64,000 bases of DNA from Prevotella sp. (GCA_017428055.1 JAFRRN010000042.1:1-64000), one strand, 5' to 3'. Shown: positions 1 to 8,824, counted from the stretch's first letter. The notes: generated by a model from the sequence alone, not told the origin. Numbers and translations are program-made.

Positions 1-707
1 CCTACCAGAATGAGGAGGGTGTGGGTAATGCTTGGCGCAAAAGTGGACTGAAGCGCGAAGACCTGTTCTTAGTGACGAAGGTCTGGATTTCGAATGCTGG
101 CGAGGAGAAAGCCGCCAAGAGCATCGACGAGAGCCTGCGCAAGTTGCAGACGGAGTACATTGACCTACTGCTCATCCACCAGGCCTACGGCGACGTGTTC
201 GGCACGTGGCGGGCTATGGAGAAGGTCTATCGCGACGGCAAGGTACGTGCCATCGGCGTGAGCAACTTCCAGGCTGGACGCTTCTTCGACTTCGCCCACT
301 ATGTGGAGGTGAAGCCGATGGTGAACCAGTTGCAGTGCAACACGCTCATCCAGCAGACGGGCATCGAGCCGCTGCTTGCCGAGACCGATACGAAGATAAT
401 GGCGTGGGGACCACTTGGCGGTCAGGGTGTTGATGGCATCGTCAAGAGCGAGGTGCTGGCAACCATCGGAGCGAAATACGGTAAGAGTGCTGCACAGGTG
501 GCTCTTCGCTGGCTCACGCAGCGAGGTATCGTGGCTATCCCCAAGAGTACCCACAAGGAGCGCATGGTACAGAATCTCGACATCTTCGACTTCACTCTAA
601 CAGACGAAGAGATGGCGCAAATAGCCACCATGAACCAGCACGACACAGGAACAGTAAACTTCAGCGACCCGCAGTTTGTGAAGTATTTGATAGAGACATA
701 CGGATAA
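1..707 (+). CDS. Aldo/keto reductase, 5'-truncated by window edge
   Basis: NAD(P)H-dependent aldo/keto reductase, probably reducing small aldehydes or ketones in the cytoplasm. The reading frame is open from base 3 and enters as Y-Q-N-E-E-G-V-G, which matches the catalytic-tyrosine segment of the family, so about 50 N-terminal residues lie outside the window. A GTG at 21 is only an internal valine. Visible family marks are the LVTKVW strand with the catalytic Lys, LLLIHQ with the catalytic His, the GVSNF strand, and the cofactor-binding IPKSTHKERMVQN segment near the C-terminus. It is followed 20 bp later by an iron alcohol dehydrogenase and looks co-transcribed with it. Substrate unknown. 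Confidence 0.93.
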   Translation, partial: YQNEEGVGNAWRKSGLKREDLFLVTKVWISNAGEEKAAKSIDESLRKLQTEYIDLLLIHQAYGDVFGTWRAMEKVYRDGKVRAIGVSNFQAGRFFDFAHYVEVKPMVNQLQCNTLIQQTGIEPLLAETDTKIMAWGPLGGQGVDGIVKSEVLATIGAKYGKSAAQVALRWLTQRGIVAIPKSTHKERMVQNLDIFDFTLTDEEMAQIATMNQHDTGTVNFSDPQFVKYLIETYG

Positions 708-727
708 ACAATACAAATCTTTTTATT

Positions 728-1891
728 ATGCAGAACTTTGATTACATGACCCCGACGCGACTCATCTTTGGTAAGGAGTCGATTGTTAAGCTGCCAGAGG
801 TGATGCGTCCTCTCGGCAAGCGCGTGTTGCTGACCTACGGTGGCGGCAGCATTAAGAAATTAGGTCTCTACGACCGAGTGAAGGAACTCATGCAGGGCTT
901 CGAGATTTTCGAACTCGCAGGTATTCAACCCAATCCGAAGTACGACCCATCGGTGCTGGATGGTGTGCGCATCTGCAAGGAACAGAACATCGACGTGATA
1001 CTTGCTGTGGGTGGTGGCTCGGTACTCGACTGCTCGAAGGCTATCGCTGCTGGTGCCAAGTACGATGGCGACCCTTGGGATTTGATTAGTTACAAGGTGA
1101 AAGCGCAGGCCGTCCTGCCCATCGTTGATATTCTGACATTGGCAGCCACGGGTTCGGAGTACGATTGCGGAGGTGTCATCTCTCGTACCGAGACCAACGA
1201 CAAGATTGGCTATATGGACCCGCTGCTATTCCCTGTGTGTTCGATTCTCGACCCCGTTTATACTTTCAGCGTGTCAAAGAAGCAGACCGCCGCAGGCTGT
1301 GCCGACGCGATGAACCACACGATGGAGCAATATTTCGCTGCTGATACCACTCTGCTGAACGACGGTTTCTGCGAGTCGATGTTGATGAGTCTGATGGTGA
1401 ACGCTCGCAAATGCCTTGACAATCCTGAGGACTACACCGCCCGTGCCGAGATGATGCTCTGCTGCACCTACGGCTGTAACGGCATCCTATCTTTAGGCAA
1501 CAGTCCCAGCGGCTGGCCCTGCCACGCCATCGAGCATGCCCTCTCGGCTTACTACGACATCACCCACGGCGAGGGTCTGGCCATCATCACCCCACGTTGG
1601 ATGCGCCATATCCTCAGCGAGAGAACCATTGACCGCTTCGTGAAGTACGGCATCAACGTGTTCAGTATCGATGCCTCGCTGCCCAAGCAGCAGATTGCCG
1701 AGCAGGCTATTGATGCCACCTACAAGTTCTTCAAGAGCATCGGCATCCCCATGCACCTTCGCGACGTAGGCATAGACGACAGCCGCATTGATGAGATGGC
1801 TCACCACATTGCCGTCAACGAGGGTCTGGAGAATGCCTACGCTCCCCTGACAGAACAGGACATCAAGCAGATTCTGGAGGAAAGCCTATGA
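728..1891 (+). CDS. Iron-containing alcohol dehydrogenase (BDH/YqhD-like)
   Basis: Group III metal-dependent alcohol dehydrogenase of 387 residues, a normal length for the butanol dehydrogenase/YqhD branch, interconverting aldehydes and alcohols with NAD(P)H. The dinucleotide-binding GGGSVLDCSKAIAAGA segment lies near residue 97. Metal ligands are visible in CADAMNHTMEQ (Asp and His) and in the HAIEHALSAYYDITHG segment (two His). It follows the aldo/keto reductase by 20 bp, and its stop overlaps the next start in ATGA, so the three genes form one operon. The two reductases together suggest aldehyde detoxification or redox balancing; the substrate is not readable from the sequence. Confidence 0.95.
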   Translation: MQNFDYMTPTRLIFGKESIVKLPEVMRPLGKRVLLTYGGGSIKKLGLYDRVKELMQGFEIFELAGIQPNPKYDPSVLDGVRICKEQNIDVILAVGGGSVLDCSKAIAAGAKYDGDPWDLISYKVKAQAVLPIVDILTLAATGSEYDCGGVISRTETNDKIGYMDPLLFPVCSILDPVYTFSVSKKQTAAGCADAMNHTMEQYFAADTTLLNDGFCESMLMSLMVNARKCLDNPEDYTARAEMMLCCTYGCNGILSLGNSPSGWPCHAIEHALSAYYDITHGEGLAIITPRWMRHILSERTIDRFVKYGINVFSIDASLPKQQIAEQAIDATYKFFKSIGIPMHLRDVGIDDSRIDEMAHHIAVNEGLENAYAPLTEQDIKQILEESL

Positions 1892-2928
1892 GAATCATTG
1901 TAACCATCATAATGGCAATAATGACTATGGCAACAGTAAATGCGCAGACGCTGACAGAGCGTCAAAAGGGATTGGCTGAGTGTGCTTGCCTGATGGCACA
2001 AGGTGATTTGGAGCGGTTGGAGCCTACTGTAAAGACGGCACTCGACAACGGCGTGACCATCAACGAACTGAAGGAGGCGTTTTCGCAGCTCTATGCTTAC
2101 ACGGGTTTCCCACGCTCGCTGAATGCGTTAGGCGTGTTGAGCAAGGTATTGGAAAACAGGAAGCCTGAGTGGCAGGAGGGCAAGCCCTGGATGCGCCCAG
2201 AGATTTGGGATGACGCAGCAAAGGCACTGAAACAGGGTACGGAGGTGCAGACGAAACTCTCAGGCCGTGCGTTCGACTACGCTTTCTGTCCGCAGGATGA
2301 CTACTACCTGAAGTCGCACCTTTTCGGTGACATCTTCGCCGGCGACCAGCTCACACCTGCCGACCGCGAGATAGTAACGGTAGCGGCCCTGAGCGGACTC
2401 GAAGGCGTTGATCCGCAACTCGCAGCCCACAAACGGGGTGCGGTGAATATGGGCAATTCGCAGGAACTCGTCGATGAACTCTGTGCATGGCTCGACCATG
2501 AGGGCTATACCCTGCGCAGCCGATTCCCCAAAGGCGAACCCAACGTAAACTATGCGCAGTACTTCATCCACGACAGCTACTTGGCTCCCATCCAGCCCGC
2601 CAACCTCGGCGAAGGCGAGAAGACCGTGCTGCCCATCGCCAACGTCACCTTCGAGCCGGGCTGCCGCAACAACTGGCACGTCCATCACGGCATGCACCAG
2701 ATTCTCATCTGTGTCAGTGGTCGCGGATGGTATCAGGAATGGGGCAAGGCTCCCGTCGCCCTCACCCCTGGCACCGTCGTCGACATTCCTGAGGGCGTGA
2801 AGCACTGGCACGGCGCACAGCGTGACTCCTGGTTTCAGCACTACACAACTCACGTAGCCACAGGCGGTGAGCAGTCGAACGAGTGGTTAGAGCCAGTGAC
2901 GGATGAAGTTTATAATAAACTGAAGTAA
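1888..2928 (+). CDS. Exported carboxymuconolactone decarboxylase-cupin fusion protein
   Basis: A 346-residue protein with a cleavable signal peptide (hydrophobic residues 3-18, then NAQ), two carboxymuconolactone decarboxylase (CMD) repeats at about 25-90 and 125-205, and a C-terminal cupin at about 225-325. The cupin carries the metal-binding pattern NNWHVHHGMHQ and a second His strand near PEGVKHWHG. CMD repeats without the AhpD Cys pair are usually of unknown activity. The Bacteroidetes CMD-cupin fusion is often found beside aldo/keto and alcohol dehydrogenases, as here, where it overlaps the upstream gene by 4 bp. Export to the periplasm sets it apart from its two cytoplasmic operon partners. 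The precise reaction is not known. Confidence 0.88.
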   Translation: MRIIVTIIMAIMTMATVNAQTLTERQKGLAECACLMAQGDLERLEPTVKTALDNGVTINELKEAFSQLYAYTGFPRSLNALGVLSKVLENRKPEWQEGKPWMRPEIWDDAAKALKQGTEVQTKLSGRAFDYAFCPQDDYYLKSHLFGDIFAGDQLTPADREIVTVAALSGLEGVDPQLAAHKRGAVNMGNSQELVDELCAWLDHEGYTLRSRFPKGEPNVNYAQYFIHDSYLAPIQPANLGEGEKTVLPIANVTFEPGCRNNWHVHHGMHQILICVSGRGWYQEWGKAPVALTPGTVVDIPEGVKHWHGAQRDSWFQHYTTHVATGGEQSNEWLEPVTDEVYNKLK

Positions 2929-2968
2929 ACAGGAATTAGGAACTTGGGTAAAAGGATTATAACAAACG

Positions 2969-3009
2969 AAACGTCCGTGTCACGAAAAATGGCACTGACG
3001 TTTTTCTTG
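2969..3009 (+). terminator. Rho-independent terminator of the reductase operon
   Basis: Stem of about 13 bp (2969-2981 with 2991-3003, AAACGTC pairing with GACGTTT, one mismatch and one G-U pair), loop ACGAAAAAT, then a T-rich run ending in TTCTTGTTT. It lies 40 bp after the CMD-cupin stop. Confidence 0.75.
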
Positions 3010-3018
3010 TTTACTGTT

Positions 3019-3266
3019 TAAACCCAAATCGTTCGTTAGAATAATTTGAAAACAAATTGGAGAAAATGCTAACATACTTTTTAATGATCGCCATTAGAAA
3101 GTCACCTCTACAACTGTGTGTACATTAATAAGCTGCAAATCTTACCATGACTTTTAAAGGGTGTTTTTAGGTAGTAAAAACCGTAGGTCGGTAACATAAA
3201 GACACTTATTTGTGCGTTTTGCTTGCATTTTGTAGCCGCATAGTTCTAACGACCGATTTGGGTTTA
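3019..3266. repeat. 248-bp element with 23-bp inverted repeats (MITE-like or invertible)
   Basis: Bases 3019-3041 are the inverse complement of 3244-3266 with a single mismatch; the arms share the core AAACCCAAATCG and its complement. They enclose 202 bp that contain a strong internal hairpin (3163-3169 with 3175-3181). There is no transposase gene, and no target-site duplication is evident in the flanks. The structure fits a MITE or an invertible DNA segment. No TAnnTTTG promoter is evident inside, which makes a simple phase-variable promoter less likely. Confidence 0.6.
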
Positions 3267-3506
3267 TCATTTATTTGGCGATAAGGTCTTTGCGAAAAGG
3301 CTTTACCGCTTTTGCAAATCGGCTTGTTTATTGTTAATAATGTGTATGAATTAAATAATAATGTCAGGAGGGAATGCTTGAGACGCAATTCTTTCTTTCC
3401 TTTTTGGAAGGCATTGGATGTTCCCGTTTTTAATGGAATATAGTGGAAGAATAAACTTCCCACAACGTTTCAACTAAAAAAATAGGTTAAAAGATAGGGC
3501 AAATAC

Positions 3507-3537
3507 TTGGTGATTGTGAAAGAAGCATCTATCTTTG
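3507..3537 (+). promoter_or_regulatory. Bacteroidota-type promoter for the blaI-like/M56 operon
   Basis: TTG at 3507-3509, 20 bp, then TATCTTTG at 3530-3537 (consensus TAnnTTTG). Transcription would start around 3544. This excludes the upstream GTG at 3507 as a start and supports the ATG at 3570 for the repressor. Confidence 0.65.
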
Positions 3538-3569
3538 CCACCATCAAACTATTTTTACCGTTGAAACGT

Positions 3570-3935
3570 ATGAACAAACTGACTACCAAAGAAGAAGAGG
3601 TAATGGAGAAGATATGGCAGATAGAGCCGTGTTCTCCCAAAGATGTACAGGCTCTCTATGATGGACCAGTGCCTCACATCAACACTATTGCCACCGTGTT
3701 CCAGATTTTGGAGCGCAAGGGATTCCTGACTCATGAGCCGAAGGGGCGGGGCTATATTTATACTGCCGCTATCGCCAAGGAGGACTATGGACGCTCCAAG
3801 TTGGGTGTATTCGTCGACCATTATTTCAAACGTTCCTATTTGAAACTGGTGGAAACGCTGGTACAGGATGAGAAAGTGACGGAGCAGGAGTTGTTGGACT
3901 ATCTGCATGAATTGAGAAATACTAAACAGAAGTAA
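3570..3935 (+). CDS. BlaI/MecI/CopY family transcriptional repressor
   Basis: A winged-helix repressor of 121 residues from the ATG at 3570, the usual BlaI length. The N-terminal half holds the DNA-binding winged helix (TTKEEEVMEKIWQIEPCSPKDVQ and NTIATVFQILERKGFLTHEPKG). The C-terminal half is the helical dimerisation region, where the paired M56 peptidase would cleave or trigger cleavage in the BlaR/BlaI scheme. An in-frame GTG at 3507 would add 21 residues but lies within the predicted promoter. The gene is followed 3 bp later by the M56 peptidase. No TACA..TGTA operator of the staphylococcal type is visible in the promoter, so its DNA site probably differs. Confidence 0.93.
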   Translation: MNKLTTKEEEVMEKIWQIEPCSPKDVQALYDGPVPHINTIATVFQILERKGFLTHEPKGRGYIYTAAIAKEDYGRSKLGVFVDHYFKRSYLKLVETLVQDEKVTEQELLDYLHELRNTKQK

Positions 3936-3938
3936 GCT

Positions 3939-5930
3939 ATGGGGGCATGGATTATCTATATTTTCCGATGGGGTGTGTCACTCACGTTGCTTTACTCGCT
4001 CTATGGGCTTTTCATGAAGCGTGAGACGTTACATGGTGTGAACCGTGTTGTATTGTTGGTAATCCTCTTTGTTAGTATAGTGTTGCCCTTATGCCAGATA
4101 GAGACAAAAGAGGCAAACTACGTGACGCGAGGGCGAGAGATGTTGGAACAACAAATCATTTTAGAAGAGCGTGTGATTAAGAAAGAAGGTGACTTTTGGG
4201 CGACAGATGCAAATAAAGAATATGTTGCCAATATAGAACGAATAACCAACTCGACGATAGGTTTCGATTCAACACCGCTTACGTCAAAAGAAAAAGACGG
4301 AAGTAAGAAAAGATGGAATTGGGTTAATACACTGTTGCTTTTGATAGGATTATATGTGTTCGGTCTCGTCGTCTATTGGATTCGTTACTTCTGGCAGTTT
4401 GCCTCCTTATTGTTGGTTATCCATCAGGGCAAACGCATCAATATTGAGGGATTGCCCAAGCGGGTACATGCCATCACACATCCCGAAATGAAGACACCAT
4501 GCAGTTGGATGCGATGGATGATATTAAACCCCTCGGACACAAGCACACGTGCCATCATTGACCATGAACTCGCCCATATACGATTAGGGCATTCATGGGA
4601 TATGTTATTATGTGAGTTCACATGTCGAATGCTTTGGTGCGTACCCTTCGCGTGGATGTTGCGGCAGGATTTGTGCGATGTCCACGAATACCAAGCTGAC
4701 CGCCATGTGTTGGCGACTGGCATCAAAGACAAAGAATATCAGCTGTTATTGATACGTAAAGCCACTGACACGAGACTGCAGCCCGTTGTCAATGCTTTGA
4801 ACCAAAGTCCAATTAAACGAAGATTCAAAATGATGTACCGAAAACCATCCCGACGATGGGCGGCGTTGAAAGCCGCCTATCTCCTGCCATTGAGCATCTT
4901 GGCTCTTGTGGCGTTCGCTCGTCCGCAAGCGATGGGCGAGATAGAGAAACAGCTTAAAAAAGCTGAAGTTCAACTGGTTGAAGCCGCAAACCATCTCGGT
5001 CTTAAAGGCGATATGGCAATCCTACGGCAAGAATCAGAGGATTTGATGTCCCCAACAATTGAACCCCCTGCCACCTTCTCTGCATTATCGACAGACTCCG
5101 TTGTCACGTTCGGTAATGCCTACCTCGTGCTTGAGAATGCACATGTTCCCGATGTCGTACAAGAGGGGCGCACTCCCGTAGAAGTCCTTGATAGTACGAT
5201 GACCGCTATAGGTGCCCGACGTATTGGCGAAGGGATTTATGTGGGAAAGTTCAAACCCAATTACACCAATGACACCATCCGTGTACAAAGGGTCAGCCTG
5301 TGCAACTCAGAGAACCAGCCTACCGCCGAGTATGTCTTTTCGCAAAACGAGGGGCGGGGCAGCTATGTGATAGACATGCAAGTGGAGGATCGCGACTCAT
5401 TGGGACATGGCTACCATCTGCGCTCAATGACCTGCGCTGATCCAATACAATCTGAGTTCCACGATAGGCGCAACAACGAACTGTTAGGGAAGTTTCTGAC
5501 TCCTGCCAATGTCACCTTTACCGAGATGTTTCCCAGTCAGAACTTCTATGTGGAGAAGTTTTCAGGAGAGACCCATGTCACCGTGTTTGTTCAAATGGTT
5601 GATACCGACAACTGGGAAGCCGATATAGACACTAAAACCATTTGCATTGAAGATGCGGAAACGGGCGATCGCTATATGTGTCGTCATCTGATAATGCCAA
5701 ATGGAGTGGGGACGGGAACTACCCACCAGAACTCACGTAGGAACAATATACATATTGTAACGAAAGGTTACCATAATATGTATGTACAGTTCACTTATGT
5801 CTTTCCACCACTTGATAAGCATGTAAGGCTTATCCGTATAGGTAATCCGAACGACAATGCTTTTCACGATCATCATCCAGTACACCGCTTGAAGGATGTG
5901 CTACGCAAACCTAAACGTATCATCGAATAA
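3939..5930 (+). CDS. M56 family (BlaR1/MecR1-like) membrane metallopeptidase sensor
   Basis: A 663-residue inner-membrane protein with the BlaR1 topology: hydrophobic segments at about 4-26, 37-54 and 129-158, a cytoplasmic zinc peptidase with HELAH at residues 209-213 (HExxH motif), and a further segment near 307-327. The roughly 335-residue C-terminus then lies outside the membrane. In BlaR1 this part is a penicillin-binding domain; here no SxxK/KTG penicillin-binding features are recognisable, so the ligand is unknown. Residues 562-640 (DAETGDRY, later YVFPPL) resemble the lipoprotein encoded next. It forms an operon with the upstream repressor and the downstream lipoprotein. By family analogy, signal binding would activate the peptidase and relieve repression. 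Confidence 0.9.
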   Translation: MGAWIIYIFRWGVSLTLLYSLYGLFMKRETLHGVNRVVLLVILFVSIVLPLCQIETKEANYVTRGREMLEQQIILEERVIKKEGDFWATDANKEYVANIERITNSTIGFDSTPLTSKEKDGSKKRWNWVNTLLLLIGLYVFGLVVYWIRYFWQFASLLLVIHQGKRINIEGLPKRVHAITHPEMKTPCSWMRWMILNPSDTSTRAIIDHELAHIRLGHSWDMLLCEFTCRMLWCVPFAWMLRQDLCDVHEYQADRHVLATGIKDKEYQLLLIRKATDTRLQPVVNALNQSPIKRRFKMMYRKPSRRWAALKAAYLLPLSILALVAFARPQAMGEIEKQLKKAEVQLVEAANHLGLKGDMAILRQESEDLMSPTIEPPATFSALSTDSVVTFGNAYLVLENAHVPDVVQEGRTPVEVLDSTMTAIGARRIGEGIYVGKFKPNYTNDTIRVQRVSLCNSENQPTAEYVFSQNEGRGSYVIDMQVEDRDSLGHGYHLRSMTCADPIQSEFHDRRNNELLGKFLTPANVTFTEMFPSQNFYVEKFSGETHVTVFVQMVDTDNWEADIDTKTICIEDAETGDRYMCRHLIMPNGVGTGTTHQNSRRNNIHIVTKGYHNMYVQFTYVFPPLDKHVRLIRIGNPNDNAFHDHHPVHRLKDVLRKPKRIIE

Positions 5931-5942
5931 CCCACAATCAAC

Positions 5943-6572
5943 ATGAAAAGAATTATTAGCTTATTGGCAGTGTCTGCTCTATTAAGCAGCTGCCATACAC
6001 AGAAGATGGAATCAGCCGGATATGACGAGCGACCTTATAATACACGCCCGATTATGGAACGTCCTGCTTGGCCCAACTATGATATCGACAACGAAAATTC
6101 TTTTGCTGTATTTAGCCAGATATGCCCAGTTGTTGGTCAGAAGTCGAAAGGAAAGAAAGTTATGTTTTTAGACCAAGAGCCGAGCGATGGTCGCTACACT
6201 CTTTATCGCAGCCATGAGGCTACATACGTAGTATATGAATACCTTATTTGGCAAGACTGGTGTTTCTTCTGTTTTTATGAGGGTAAGCGCATCATTGATG
6301 CCGATACGGGCGATGAGTATCTGTTGCGTGAAGTGGAACATCTTCCTTTGAATCAATGTTTTTGGATTCATGGTCAAACCAATCAATGGGTACGTTTCGT
6401 ACTGGTCTTTCCACCATTGCCCGATACTGTGAAACGCATCCAGTTTTTCAACCTAGGTGGCCCAGGGCGAAAGTGGTTACATCCCATGCCAGAAAGGAGT
6501 GAAATCATCAAGGTGGCAAGCCTACGCCCCCAAATCATTTCGTCTACCCCTAAAGGTAGAATTATCTACTAA
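5943..6572 (+). CDS. Lipoprotein sharing a domain with the M56 sensor C-terminus
   Basis: A 209-residue protein with a lipoprotein signal ending in LLSSC, so lipid-anchored in the periplasm or outer membrane. I do not recognise a named family. Residues 115-175 (DADTGDEY, LREVEHLPL, then LVFPPLPDTVKRIQF) align by eye with residues 562-640 of the M56 sensor 12 bp upstream (DAETGDRY, RHLIMPNG, then YVFPPLDKHVRLIRI). The shared domain and tight linkage suggest that both proteins recognise the same ligand, or that the lipoprotein is a co-receptor, decoy or target of the sensor. This is an inference from sequence similarity and position. Confidence 0.75.
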   Translation: MKRIISLLAVSALLSSCHTQKMESAGYDERPYNTRPIMERPAWPNYDIDNENSFAVFSQICPVVGQKSKGKKVMFLDQEPSDGRYTLYRSHEATYVVYEYLIWQDWCFFCFYEGKRIIDADTGDEYLLREVEHLPLNQCFWIHGQTNQWVRFVLVFPPLPDTVKRIQFFNLGGPGRKWLHPMPERSEIIKVASLRPQIISSTPKGRIIY

Positions 6573-6616
6573 TCGAGTTTTGGCTTTGTATAGTTAGATA
6601 AAAGATCAACCCGGGA

Positions 6617-6654
6617 ATGGTGGAGGTTGCTGTGAAGCTCCCTCCATCATTTTA
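6617..6654 (+). terminator. Probable terminator after the M56 operon
   Basis: Ten-base stem (6617-6626 ATGGTGGAGG with 6641-6650 CCTCCATCAT, one G-U pair) followed by TTTTAA, 45 bp after the lipoprotein stop. The T-run is short. Confidence 0.5.
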
Positions 6655-6709
6655 ATGCTTAATGGGAAACGGTTAATCTAACATAGATGTGAGAATTATT
6701 GGCGAATGT

Positions 6710-6740
6710 TTTGCACATTTCCAAAAATGATGTACCTTTG
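6710..6740 (+). promoter_or_regulatory. Bacteroidota-type promoter for paaK-like gene
   Basis: TTTG at 6710-6713, 19 bp, then TACCTTTG at 6733-6740. The leader to the ATG at 6787 would be about 40 nt. Confidence 0.7.
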
Positions 6741-6786
6741 CGATGATTTTGTAACGTAGAACGTTTTACGACTAACTAATTGCACA

Positions 6787-8097
6787 ATGATGAACAATGA
6801 ATATTGGCAGCCCGAGTTGGAAACCATGCCCCGGGAGGAATTGAAGAAATTACAAGTAAAGAAACTCAAAGATACTATTAATGTGGCATTGCGGTCGCCC
6901 ATGTATGGCAAGCGGTTAGGTGAGTTAGGCATCACCGCCGATTCCATCCAGACGGTGGACGACATCCGCAAGATTCCTTTCACCACGAAAGATGACCTCC
7001 GCAACAATTATCCTTTTGGATTAGTAGGTGGGGACATGAAGGATGCCATCCGCATCCATTCGTCCAGTGGCACCACGGGACATCCCACGGTGGTTGCGTA
7101 CTCGCGCCATGACATTGATTCATGGGCCAATATGATTGCCCGAAACATGTATATGGTAGGATGCCGCGACACCGATGTGTTCCAAAACTCATCGGGCTAT
7201 GGCATGTTCACGGGAGGATTGGGTTTCCAATATGGTGCGGAGAGATTGGGTGCCGTGACCATTCCCGCCGCAGCGGGCAACTCCAAGCGGCAGATCATGT
7301 TTATCAAGGACTTTGGCACTACGTGCCTCCACGCCATCCCCAGCTATGCCATCCGTCTTGCAGAGGTGTTCAAGGAGGAGGGCGTAGACCCACGAAGCAC
7401 GAAGTTACACACGCTCTTCATCGGTGCGGAGCCACACACAGAGGAACAACGCCGTAGGATAGAGCGTCTATTGGGTGTCAAGGCATACAACTCGTTTGGC
7501 ATGACCGAGATGAATGGTCCTGGTGTGGCATTCGAGTGTAAGGAACAAAATGGTATGCACCTATGGGAAGACAACTACATCTTAGAGATTATCGACCCCG
7601 ATACCCTTGAGCCTGTACCCGATGGCGAGATGGGCGAGATGGTTCTTACTACGCTTGACCGTACGATGATGCCAATTCTGCGCTATCGCACCCATGACCT
7701 CACGCGCATCATTACGGGCGAATGTCCATGCGGACGTACCCACAGACGTATCGACCGTATTAAAGGACGCACCGATGACATGTTTATCATCAAGGGTGTC
7801 AACGTGTTCCCGATGCAAGTGGAAAAGATCTTGGTGAAATACCCAGGGCTTGGCAGCAATTATCTCATCTCGCTCGAAACGATTGATGATAATGACATCA
7901 TGACCGTGGAGGTGGAACTTGATGACATTGTCTCCGATGCATATCCCGAATTGCAGAAGATGACGAAAGACATCCAACGGGCATTGAAGGATGAAATCCT
8001 CCTTACCCCAAGGGTTAAGCTTGTCAAGAAAGGCTCGTTACCCGTTTCTGAAGGAAAAGCTGTGAGAGTGAAAGATACACGCCCCTCGCGCCAATAG
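6787..8097 (+). CDS. paaK: Phenylacetate-CoA ligase family protein
   Basis: An adenylate-forming ligase of 436 residues, the normal PaaK length, converting phenylacetate or a related aryl acid to its CoA thioester with ATP. The AMP-binding signature SSSGTTGHPTV lies near residue 91. It is followed by SFGMTEMNGPG, the YRTHD/TRI strand, and the PaaK-type C-terminal domain with the RIDRIKGRTDDMFIIKGVNVFPMQVE hinge. No other paa genes are present. In anaerobic Bacteroidales this family is usually paired with indolepyruvate or other 2-oxoacid oxidoreductases and acts on aromatic amino-acid-derived acids; those genes are not in this window. An alternative start is the ATG 3 bp later. Confidence 0.93.
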   Translation: MMNNEYWQPELETMPREELKKLQVKKLKDTINVALRSPMYGKRLGELGITADSIQTVDDIRKIPFTTKDDLRNNYPFGLVGGDMKDAIRIHSSSGTTGHPTVVAYSRHDIDSWANMIARNMYMVGCRDTDVFQNSSGYGMFTGGLGFQYGAERLGAVTIPAAAGNSKRQIMFIKDFGTTCLHAIPSYAIRLAEVFKEEGVDPRSTKLHTLFIGAEPHTEEQRRRIERLLGVKAYNSFGMTEMNGPGVAFECKEQNGMHLWEDNYILEIIDPDTLEPVPDGEMGEMVLTTLDRTMMPILRYRTHDLTRIITGECPCGRTHRRIDRIKGRTDDMFIIKGVNVFPMQVEKILVKYPGLGSNYLISLETIDDNDIMTVEVELDDIVSDAYPELQKMTKDIQRALKDEILLTPRVKLVKKGSLPVSEGKAVRVKDTRPSRQ

Positions 8098-8101
8098 CAT
8101 T

Positions 8102-8713
8102 ATGAGAAGACATTTCTTGGTCATACTTGCGATGTTTGCCTTCATGGTCTTGCAAGCGAAGGACATCAGGGAAATCTGGCTCTCCATGCCAGATACTTTG
8201 GTTATGTATCTCGATAAAAACAAGCGAATCGAGATGATAGACTATATTGACATGAAGGTAAAGGCGGAAGTGAGGAATACCTTGGAAGGCATGTCTGTCA
8301 TGGACACACTCACCCATGATTTTCTACAAGTCACGCTCTCTGAGGCTTCCACGTTGCAGATGCGTACGTTGGTCGCCGAAGATGGCGACAGCGTGTTTTG
8401 TATGGTGAGGACTTTCCGAGGTCCACAAGCGGAAAGCGAAGTGTTCATTTATGGGTATGATTGGCAAGTGGTAAGGCAACTCTCGTTTTCCCCCGCTTCT
8501 ATCATCGTACAGCCAGATACAATGTCTGATGCCATTTTCGCCGATTTAATGCAACTGATGGATGTGCTGCTTGTCGAAGCACAATTATCTATAGAAGGGA
8601 ATACCCTCACATTGAGTGCCTCGCCCATCAATCTGAACAAGGAGGAGATGGAAAAAGTTCGCCCCATCTTGCCATCCCGTACCCTTCATTGGAATGGTAA
8701 GGATTTCCAATAA
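8102..8713 (+). CDS. DUF3256 family exported protein
   Basis: A 203-residue protein with an N-terminal signal peptide (hydrophobic 5-17, then LQAKD), matching the Bacteroidales DUF3256 family in length and in its opening DIREIWLSMPDTLVMYLDKNKR pattern. It starts 4 bp after the paaK stop, so it is co-transcribed. Function is unknown. The periplasmic location and frequent presence in Bacteroidales suggest an envelope role, but nothing in the sequence shows a reaction. It converges with rsmD. Confidence 0.8.
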   Translation: MRRHFLVILAMFAFMVLQAKDIREIWLSMPDTLVMYLDKNKRIEMIDYIDMKVKAEVRNTLEGMSVMDTLTHDFLQVTLSEASTLQMRTLVAEDGDSVFCMVRTFRGPQAESEVFIYGYDWQVVRQLSFSPASIIVQPDTMSDAIFADLMQLMDVLLVEAQLSIEGNTLTLSASPINLNKEEMEKVRPILPSRTLHWNGKDFQ

Positions 8714-8824
8714 ATGAAAAGCTGCATCGTAGTATTGATACAGTGCAGAAAGTGTGCTGAGATAAAGAATTTCCCTCAAATCTTCTGTAAACTTTCAATT
8801 TTGTTAGAGATGTCGTAAAATTGC

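Larger units (their letters stand above)
2929..3569. other. 640-bp stretch without a gene
   Basis: Apart from the terminator at 2969-3009, the inverted-repeat element at 3019-3266 and the promoter at 3507-3537, I see no supported gene. A hairpin TTTGC..GCAAA lies near 3289-3319. The only reading frame (minus strand, 3206-3463) runs through the inverted-repeat element, has no promoter, and is rejected. The stretch is AT-rich compared with the flanking genes. Confidence 0.6.

Noticed and set aside
3019..3266. Simple phase-variable promoter
   Set aside because: No TAnnTTTG box with an upstream TTTG was found inside on either strand, and no recombinase gene is near; kept only as a possibility in the finding.
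3206..3463. Minus-strand 85-codon frame in the gene-free stretch
   Set aside because: It crosses the right arm of the inverted-repeat element, has no promoter or RBS, and its composition does not look like a selected protein.
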